From Girardinichthys multiradiatus (Eukaryota > Chordata > Actinopteri > Cyprinodontiformes > Goodeidae): a DNA stretch of 64,000 bases. Below, piece after piece: positions 49,576 to 59,600 of this stretch. The translations under genes and the position numbers were made by a program. Numbering within the stretch: position 1 is the stretch's first letter; each line of letters begins with the position of its first letter. The DNA lies in the NCBI RefSeq assembly GCF_021462225.1, contig NC_061818.1, forward strand, positions 16,885,462 to 16,949,461. Direction: 5' to 3'. Below the pieces are notes generated by a model. The model saw only the letters and a program-made list of their open reading frames with translations, ran no database searches and was not told the origin of the DNA.

Positions 49576-49666
49576 GTTATCGGTAGAAAAATTAATACTA
49601 TTCATTGCTTATGTCATCAATTGCACTGACAAGGCCAAACATAAAACTGAAAATATTAAAATAATT

Positions 49667-52600
49667 GTGAGAGGAGCGGAAAAATGTCTGGATTTCAAAG
49701 AGGGATCTTGGGAGAACATCAATAAGAGGTTGGAAACAGAGGACCAGGAACCCCAGCTGATAACATATGAGAATACTACAGTGGAAAGTCTGATAGCTAA
49801 CGGACAGGAACTGAAAGGATATATTAATAAACTCGAAGAGAAACCAGAGGTGATTTGTGTACAGGAGACATGGTTAAAACCAACATTAGATTTTGTTATT
49901 AAAGGGTATGGTAGTATAAGAAGGGATCGACCAGAAGGAAATGGAGGAGGGTGTGCGATATTTATAAAGGAAGGAGTTCAATATCAAATAGTAGGAAAAG
50001 GTAAAGATTTAGAGTATATAGTTGTTGAAATTTGGGAAAAAGAATGAAAATGTAAGATAATTAATTTTTATAATCCATGTAAAACATTATCAATGGAGTG
50101 GATGGAGGAGATGTTAGAATATCTGGAGGAGAAAGTAATATGGTGCGGGGATTTTAATGCTAATAGCACAATATGGGGAAAATGTAATAATAAAAATGGA
50201 CAAGTTATAGAAGAAGTAATAGAAACAAAAAATTTAGTATGTCTTAATGATTGAAGGGGAACAAGAATTAATGTAAGAACAGTAACAGAGTCAGCAACTG
50301 ATTTAAACTTTGGTATCAAATTCATTAGTTGGTATATGTGAGTGGGATATAGATAAAAACACAACAATAGGTAGTGATCATTATCCCATTAAGATCAGAA
50401 CAGGACTAACATTAAACATTAAGAATATAAAAATAAATAAATGGAATTTTAATAAGGCAGACTGGATTAAATTTCAATATCTCAGTGAAAGAAATCTAGG
50501 CAAAATAGATATGAAAATGGATGTAAATAATATAAATGAATGTGTTTGTAAGATAATTATAGAAGCTGCAGAAAATTCAATAAAGAAAGGAGGAAGACGG
50601 TGTGATAAGAAAATGGTACCATGATGGACAAGTGAATGTAGAGAAGTAATAAAATTAAGAAATAAAGCATTTAAAGCATTTAAAAGAAATCCAGTATTTC
50701 AGAACCTCACTGAACATAAAAGAAAACTAGCAATGGTGAGGAAAATTATTAGGAATGCAAAAAGAGAATATTGGAGGAATTTTTGTAGTACGGTAGGGAG
50801 AGAAACAAAAATTGATAAAATATGGAAAACAATTAAAAGAATGAATGGTTTTAAGAAAGAATATGGATATCCAATATTAAACGTAGAAAACACAACTATA
50901 ATAAAAGACGAAGAAAAAGCTGAAATACTAGCTAAAACATTTAATAAAATTCATAATTCAAATAACATTAGTGATGAGGGAAGGAAAGGGAGGGAAGCCA
51001 CAAAACTGAAATACAAATATTTACTACAGAACACTGAAGAAACAAATAACTTAATGAATGAACCGTTTACAAAAGCAGAACTGAACTCTTTACTCAGAAA
51101 AATAAAGAATATGACACCTGGTAAAGATCATATTAATTACACAATGATACAACATCTCAGTGAATCATCCAAAGATGTCATATTAGAGCTTTATAATAAA
51201 GTCTGGGAGGAGGAGGAGCTGCCTCAGAGCTGGAAGGAGTCAATCATCGTACCAATAACTAAACCAGGAAAAGATAATACAAAACCAGAAAATTATAGAC
51301 CCATTGCTTTAACAAATATATGCAAAATAATGGAAAAAATGATTAATAATAGATTAACATATTATTTGAATAGCAACGGATACATTACTAAAGTGCAAAG
51401 TGGTTTTAGAAAAGGGAGAAATATTAATGATCCAACGTTGTGTTTAGAACATGAAATCAGAAGAGCGCAAGTTAATAAAGAAAGTGTAGTAGCTGTATTT
51501 TTTGACATAGAGAAAGCTTATGATATGATGTGGGTTGAAGGATTACTGATTAAATTAAATAAAATGAAAATTACTGGGAAAATGTGTAACTGGATTCAAA
51601 TTGTTTTTAACAAATAGAACTTTTCAAGTTAAAATAGATCAAGAAATATCAAGAAAATATGTCGTAGACAATGGAACACCGCAAGGTAGTATTATAAGTC
51701 CAATATTGTTCACTATAATGATAAACAACGTATTTACAGAAATTGGAAAAGAAATAGGATGTTCACTTTTTGCAGATGATGGAGCCATATGGAAAAGAGG
51801 GAAAAATGTAAAGATAACTAGAAAGAAAATACAGGCTGAGATAAGAAGGATAGAGGAGTGGGCTTTTCAATGGGGATTCAAGTTCTCAGTCGAGAAAACA
51901 AAAGTTATGGTAAAAAAAAACAAGAGAGGAAATAAAATTAAAATGATATAATCAAGAATTAGAACAAGTTAAATGTATAAAATTTTTAGGAATATGGTTT
52001 GATGAGAAAATCCTATGGAATATACATATTCAGAAAATAATAGATAAATGTAAGAAAGTATTAAATATGATGAGATGTTTGGCTGGCAGTGACTGGGGAG
52101 CAGATAGGGAAGCTTTAAAACAAAATTACACAGGATTGATCAGATCAAATATAGACTATGGAAGTATTATATATGGTTCAGCAGCAAAGACACATCTGGA
52201 ATAATTAAATATTATACAGCATCAAGCATTAAGACTTTGTACAGGAGCTTTCAAAACAACCCCAACAGCAGCACTCGAAGTAGAAATGGGAGAAATGCCG
52301 TTAGATTTGAGGAGAACACAATTAACAATAAATTATTGGATACATTTACAAGGCAATAACCTGGGTCATCCAACACGAGAGATATTGAAGCCAAAAAATT
52401 ATAAAAGAGACAAGAAGTTTTGGATGGATCATTAAAAAAATATCAGAAGAGTTTCATATACAAAATATAGTAATAAGTCCGATACTGCCAATAGCTGTTG
52501 TACCACCCTGGATCTTACCAGAAGCACAGGTAGATATGTCATTAATGGTAAAAAAGAAAAGAACATGTATATTAGAGTTAAATATAGTATAGGAATATGT

Positions 52601-53460
52601 TAATAATTTTTATCAATACCTTCAGATTTATACAGATGCATCGAAAATAAATGACAAACTAGGAATAGCATTCATAGTACCGGAATTTCAAATAAGAGTA
52701 GGAAAACGAATCACAAATGGTTTATCAGTATACACAGGAGAAATATTAGCAATACTTTTAGCAGTACAGTGGATGGAAGACATAAAGCCTTTAAAAACAA
52801 TAATTTGTTCAGATTCAAGTTCAGTATTATTGAGTTTAAAATATAACCATTCAGACAGCAGGCCAGACATTCTACTAGAAATACAGCATACTTTATTCAG
52901 ACTACAAATGATGGGTTTATCAATAGTATTTTTATGGGGTTAAAGGAAATGAGATGGCAGATAAGATGGCTAAGAAGGTAACGCAAAATCATATCAGTTT
53001 TATAGTACATTTAAGTAAATCAGAAGGAAAGAGCATCATCAAACAAAAATTGAAGGAAGAATGGCAGACAAGGTGGGATGGAGAAAGAAAAGGAAGATGG
53101 TTTTATAGGATCAAAAAGGCAGTTGGTGAAAAAAGAACTGGAAGAAGGAGCAGAAAGGAGGAAAGGGTAAGACTAAGATTAGGACACACAGGACTTAATT
53201 ATACACTGTTTAAAATACATAAACATAATACAGGACAATGTGACTACTGTGGGATGGATGAAACAATTTAACATGTTTTTATAGAGTGTTTGAAATATGA
53301 GCTGGAAAGAAGATTTATGAAGAGAGAATTTGAAAGGATTAAAGAAAAGTTTAGTATAATAGATTCATTACAAAAGACAATAGGGAGCAAACATATACAA
53401 ATTATTTTAAGATTCCTAAAAAAAACAAAATTATTTAATAGAATTTGAGTATATTAGATA
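49667..53460 (+). pseudogene. LINE ORF2 (endonuclease-RT-RNase H), multiple frameshifts
   Basis: Endonuclease motifs: VICVQETWLK (49850-49880), CGDFNAN (about 50145) and GSDHYPIKI (about 50372). Reverse transcriptase: YRPIALTNICKIMEK, FFDIEKAYDMMW, GTPQGSIISPILF and FADDGAIW (51770). RNase H: IYTDASKIN at about 52628, followed by a GEILAILLAVQ helix and a SDSSS segment. C-terminal zinc motif: CDYCGMDETI with HVFIECLKYE at about 53240-53300. Frame changes or stops at about 50047, 50254, 50625, 51617, 51951, 52200, 52435, 52590, 52942 and 53270 make it non-functional. Confidence 0.82.
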
Positions 53461-53583
53461 TTAATCCATGTTGAACCACACTCCATACCAGTAGTGGCGG
53501 TAATGCACACCTACAGATTTATGCCAACCGTCATTAAACACCAGAAGAAGAAGAAGAAGAAGAAGAAGAAGATAGGTCGGTGG

Positions 53584-53668
53584 TCTCCCTGCTTATCATA
53601 TGTTCTTCAATTATTGCTCCCTACCTGAACCCCAAACGGAGAAGGGGTCATACTGAGTCCTAACTATT
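53584..53668 (+). promoter_or_regulatory. aldh16a1: aldh16a1 5' leader downstream of the LINE
   Basis: This 85-bp host segment lies between the LINE's right target duplication and the start codon. It has no TATA box. If the original promoter is at 48530-48680, the LINE split the leader exon. Transcription now must either start here or in the LINE 3' end, or splice across the LINE. Confidence 0.4.
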
Positions 53669-56600
53669 ATGGCTGATAGCACCAACAAGACGGTGTATGA
53701 GATCTTCCAAAGCATGGAGCAAGGACCACCTGCAGCTACTAGCAATGCCGCTGCTCAGGTAAGGTCTTCCGTTTAATTTATAGTGGCTAACCTACCTAAC
53801 GGATTAACTGTAGTTCATTTTAAAAGTTCATTTTAAAAGCCCGTGTGTACGTCATGTGCTCACCAGACGGGCAGGGTCAGTACCCTGTTGATGCATGTGA
53901 CCTTTATTAACTGTTAGCTGGCTGTAATTCACAAGGCAAACATGTGACAAGAGTACAGGTCTTGTTCTGGCGCAACGCAAATGAGTCTATTTCTAAAGGA
54001 ACTGTGAGATATTTATAATATACACGTTTTTATGTGTTTGTTCTTGGAGGCTTGATTAGTCTAGACAACAGAAATAAACTGCAGTACAAACTGACTTTTG
54101 GTCAGTATAAAAAAAATGATTTATCTGAAGTCCTCTTTACGTCATATAATGGGCAACATGTTTTAAATAAAATATTTTCACAAGGAACATACTTTAAAAA
54201 AAACGATACATGGATCATTTTGTTAATATTTACAAAAGAAGTTCTCAGATTCACTGGTTCTGGTGTTCATAGTTCTGAACTTAATTCAGTGTTTGATATT
54301 TTGGCTGTTTTATATAAAAATACCAAAAAAAAAACAAAAAAAAGTGCTGATCAACATTGAGCTCTGGACTTTGGTCTGGTGTCTGTCAATAATTATCACA
54401 CTGCATACAGCTGAACCAGTCCCTGTCAAACAGAGACGGCATCTTGGTCACCATTAAAATATGAGCCTCAGTTTGCATGTTTCTTTTTCACACTGGCACA
54501 CCAGTGTTGTTTAAACTGAAAGAATACAGAGTCTGGCAGATTGTTGGGACCTCTGGCAAAAATGTGTAAAAAGCCATCAAATAAATTCATTGTAATCTCC
54601 CAGTGACATTTTTAGAAAAATCCAACCTTTAAGATGTGTACATCCATTCAGGGTGGACAAAGATCCCACAATATAAAGAAATATGTTTAACCAACATACT
54701 GGGGGACAAGTATTGAAACCACTGACATTCGATTTAAAATAAATGTAACTGAAACTGTTTTTTATGTATTACTTTCTCTAACTTGATCAGAATCCAAAGA
54801 AATTCTAATTTAGTGTTTCACTTCCTTTTTCCTGATGGTATAAAAATGATGGGGAGGCCAAATGATTGAAAAACCTTTTGTTTATTCCGGCTATTATTCA
54901 ACTAATTTTAAGTATTGATTAGTTAGAAGTGAGCTGATGGAGACTAAGATTGAGCTTTTCTGCAACAAAAGCTCCAGAGGGTTAATATGTGGGAAACTTT
55001 GTCCTTCCTACTGTTAAGCATGGTGGAAAATGTGTGATGTGGGACTGATCTTTTTCAAGGACCCTGGAGACCTTTAAATTATTTAAAATACCAGGAGAGG
55101 ATAGACTTCAACCAGGAAATGATAAGGTGTTGATTTTGGATCTTTGTGCAGGATCTATAAGTCATTAGACACAAAATTCTACTTCTTTCACGGCCAGCTG
55201 GGTCCAGGACCCAAACAGAAAAAAATAAGGACTCTGAATGTTCTAGAACAGGCGTGTCATTCAATTCTGTTCCCGTCTCCATCAGGCCTGGCTAGATCAT
55301 CACTCCCGTTCCTTTGGTTTCTTCATGGATGGGAAGTTTGTCCGCCCAGAAAACAGACAGAACTTCTCCCTGGCTGATTCCAAAGGTGAATGCTGTGTCC
55401 CTGTTAGCTGATAACTCCAAACAAGACGCGTTTAATTTCAAATATTTTTTTTTATATTTGATCCCATCTTACCAGGGGGTGTGCTCTGCACCACAGTGTG
55501 TGCTGAGGATTCTGACATCTCCCAGTGTGCTTCCTCTGCCGCCACCGGCTACACGTCCTGGAGCAACCTGACCTGCTCCCAGAGATCCAAAGCCCTGCTC
55601 AGGTCTGACTAGCTTGCATTCCCACTTTATTCCATCCCTCTGCAGTTTATCTGGATGCTTTATGTCCACCTTGAACAGGTTGGTGAGTGTCCTCGGGCTA
55701 CACGGTCAGTGTTTGTCAGAGCTGTGTGCACTCTGTGAGACGACCTGCTCGCCCTCAGCTCTGGTCAGACAGCTGCAGTACTACAGCAGCTGGGCACAGC
55801 TCAGAGACACGCTCATCCCCAGCTGGACACCTGTCGGTAAGAAAGCAGCATGCAGACTTCACTGCAAAGCACTTTGTGTTAAAACTTTTTTTTTTAATAG
55901 TTAAAAGTATTTTTTTGTCTTCTAGGCGTGGTGGTAGTTGTCTCTTCTGATGACTGCTCCCTCTATTCCCTGATGCTCAAAGTCCTGCCAGCGCTGGCCA
56001 TGGGTAAAACACACACATCTGTGTCTCAAATTGCGTTTTTGTTTTAGTTGCAAAACCTAAAAGGGCTTGAAAAGTTTCGATTCCCCTCGAACTCAACCAC
56101 AAATTTTAGAATATTGTATTTTCTTGGAATATATATGACAGATTAACACAGTTTGGTGCATAAATGTGAAATGAAAGGCAAACATACAGTGGTTGGACAA
56201 TGAAACTGAAACACCTGGTTTTAGACCACAATAATTTATTAGTATGGTGTAGGGCCTCCTTTTGCAGCCAATACAGCATCAATTCGTCTTGGGAATGACA
56301 TATACAAGTCCTGCACAGTGGTCAGAGGGATTTTAAGCCATTCTTCTTGCAGGATAGTGGCCAGGTCACTACGTGATACTGGTGGAGGAAAACGTTTCCT
56401 GACTCGCTCCTCCAAAACACCCCAAAGTGGCTCAATAATATTTAGATCTGGTGACTGTGCAGGCCATGGGAGATGTTCAACTTCACTTTCATGTTCATCA
56501 AACCAATCTTTCACCAGTCTTGCTGTGTGTATTGGTGCATTGTCATCCTGATACACGGCACCGCCTTCAGGATATAATGTTTGAACCATTGGATGCACAT

Positions 56601-59600
56601 GGTCCTCAAGAATGGTTCGGTAGTCCTTGGCAGTGACACGCCCATCTAGCACAAGTATTGGGCCAAGGGAATGCCATGATATGGCAGCCCAAACCATCAC
56701 TGATCCACCCCCATGCTTCACTCTGGGCATGCAACAATCTGGGTGGTACGCTTCTTTGGGACTTCACACCGTAACTCTCCTGGATATGGGGAAAACAGTA
56801 AAGATGGACTCATCAGAGAACAATACATGTTTCACATTGTCCACAGCCCAAGATTTGCGCTCCTGGCACCATTGAAACCGACGTTTGTCATTGGCATGAA
56901 TGACCAAAGGTTTAGCTATAGCAGCCCGGCCGTGTATATTGACCCTGTGGAGCTCCCGACGGACAGTTCTGGTGGAAACAAGAGAGTTGAGGTACATATT
57001 TAATTCTGCCGTGATTTGGGCAGCCGTGGTTTTATGTTTTTTGGATACAATCCAGGTTAGCACCCGAACATCCCTTTCAGACAGCTTCCGCTTGCATCCA
57101 CTGTTAATCCTGTTGGATGTGGTTCGTCCTTCTTGGTGGTATGCTGACATTACCCTGGATACCGTGCCTCTTGATACATCACAAAGACTTGCTGTCTTGG
57201 TCACAGATGCGCCAGCAAGACGTGCACCAACAATTTGTCCTCTTTTGAACTCTGGTATGTCACCCATAATGTTGTGTGCATTTCAATATTTTGAGCAAAA
57301 CTGTGCTCTTACCCTGCTAATTGAACCTTCACACTCTGCTCATACTGGTGCAATGTGCAATCAATGAAGACTGGCTACCAGGCTGGTCCAATTTAGCCAT
57401 GAAACCTCCCACACTAAAATGACAGGTGTTTCAGTTTCATTGTCCAACCCCTGTACATCCTACATGTGGTGGTGCATTTGTGTTTAGGCATGCCCTTTAA
57501 TCCAATTCAATTCAATTCAAAAATACTTTATTAATCCCAAAGGGAAATTAAATGTTGTTATAGCTCATATTATGAAGGTTTCTTCAAAGAGTCGTTGTAG
57601 ATGCTGATGGTTGTGGGCAGGAAGGATCTCCTGTAGCGCTTCGTCTTACAGCAGATCTGAAGAAGCCTCTGACTGAAGACACTCTGTTGTTGTACAACAT
57701 GAAGAGGATGCTCAGGGGTCTCCATAATGTTCTTCATTTTATGAAGAATCCTTCTTTCCACAATGATCTCCAGAGGTTCCAGAAGAGTCCCCAGAACAGA
57801 GCCAGCCTTTTTTATCAGCTTGTTGAGCTTTTTTAAGTCCCTGGCTCTGATGCTGCTTCCCCAGCAGATGATGGTAGAAGAGATCACACTCTCCACAACA
57901 GACTTATAGAAGATATGCAGCATCTTGCTACAAACACCGAAGGTCCTAAGCTTCCTCAAGAAGTACAGTCTGCTCTGTCCCTTCTGTTTCCAGGTAACTC
58001 TGTGGTTGTCGTTCCGGGTCGGAGTACTGCCCCTCCAGCACTTCTCTTAGCGCAGCTTTTTACAGGAGCGGGACTTCCTGCAGGGACTCTTAACGTTTTA
58101 ACAGGAAAGGATGTCACATTGGGTGCCAAAGTGTCCCAGAATCCCAACGTGAGCTACATCACTTACAGCGGCAACAAGCAGGTGTGTGTTACATTCGAGG
58201 TAATATCTAAACCATCCATGTTTTAAAATGTTTCTATGGCTGACCTTTCAACATGTTCCCTCTCAGGATGGGCTGGTACTGTGTAAGGCCTCAGCAGGAA
58301 TGGGTGTTCCCGTGTCTGTCTCTCCGTGCGTTGGTGCTACATGTCCCTTTATCATCTTTGAGTCAGCTGACATCGATAGCGCTCTGGATGAAGTCCTACA
58401 GATTGCCTTCATGAAGAAGAAAGAGGTGGGTATCGTAGGGAGAAAGAGAAGCTGCAGCTTCTCTTTTGTTTTCTGTATATCCACCAAACTGGTGAATTAT
58501 TCTACCTTTTCACTCTGCCATTAGGTCCACTGGGTGCTGTGTGTGCAGGAGAGTGTGTCAGACAGCGTTGTAGCCCGGCTAAAGCTGCGAATGGCAGGCA
58601 TGAAGTGTGTTGCTCTGAGCAGCGACGCAGACAGGGTCCTGGTGGATGCTGCAGTACAGGAGGCTCAGCAGCAGGGGGCCATGGTTAGTTGGGAAACTAA
58701 AAGGAGAAAAACAAAAAACTTAAGAGGAAACATTAGCTTTTCTCTTGAGATTTTAATGCCATGCAAAAATACAATTGAGCAAACTGATGAGTGTCTTCCA
58801 AAAGTATTCATATTTCTTCAACTTATTACATTTTTTCAAGTTACAACCACAAACGTCAATGGATTGTTTTAGGGATTTTCTCCATTTTGTTTAATTTTTT
58901 TTCCCCTAAAAATCTGTAAAGTGTGCTTTTGTATCCAGTCTCGTAGAGTCCATTTTTTGTAGAACCATCTTTAACCACAATCACAACCTAAAGCCTTCTC
59001 TACCAGTTTGCTTATAAAGGCACTGATATTTTTGGCCATTTTTCTTTGCAAAATAGATCAAACTCAGTGGGACTGGATCGAGATCATCTTTAAACAACAA
59101 TTTTCAAGAGTTTCAATTGATTCTCCTTATTTGGATTTAGGTCTCGACTTTGACTGAGCCATTGTAAGATGAATATACTTTGATCTGAACGATTGCTTGA
59201 CAACTCTAGAGTCGTTGTCCTCCTGGATGGTGAACCTTCGGCCCACTCTCAGGTCTTTTGCAGCATGTAACAGGTATTCTTCCAGGATTGTCACGTACTT
59301 CATCTTCTTGTCAACTCTGAGCAGCTTCCCTCTTTCTCCTACAGACAAACATCCCCACAGCATAATGCTGCCACCAGCTAGTCTCTCTGTAGTTCTGGTT
59401 TGCTCTGGGTGATGTGCAGTGATAGCTTTTTGTCACACATGAAGGCCAAAAGAATACATTTTAGTGTCTGACCAGAGGACCTTCCACGTGTTTTTCTGTT
59501 CCCTCTACTTGGTTTGGGGCAAATTTTCAGTTGGACTTCTTATGACTTTGTTTTAACAGTGGATCTCCTTTTGCACAACTCACAGTTTCCCTGTCGAGAG

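Larger units (their letters stand above)
48695..53570 (+). mobile_element. I-group (Nimb-like) LINE, full-length but broken
   Basis: It is flanked by a perfect 13-bp duplication GATAGGTCGGTGG (48682-48694 and 53571-53583). The 4.88-kb element has ORF1 with three zinc knuckles, then ORF2 with endonuclease, reverse transcriptase, RNase H and a C-terminal Cys/His motif. It ends with a CAGTAGTGGCGGTAATGCAC tail region and (AAG)n. The RNase H domain after RT and the zinc-knuckle ORF1 place it in the I group; Nimb is my best guess. It lies between the probable aldh16a1 promoter and the aldh16a1 start codon. Confidence 0.88.
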
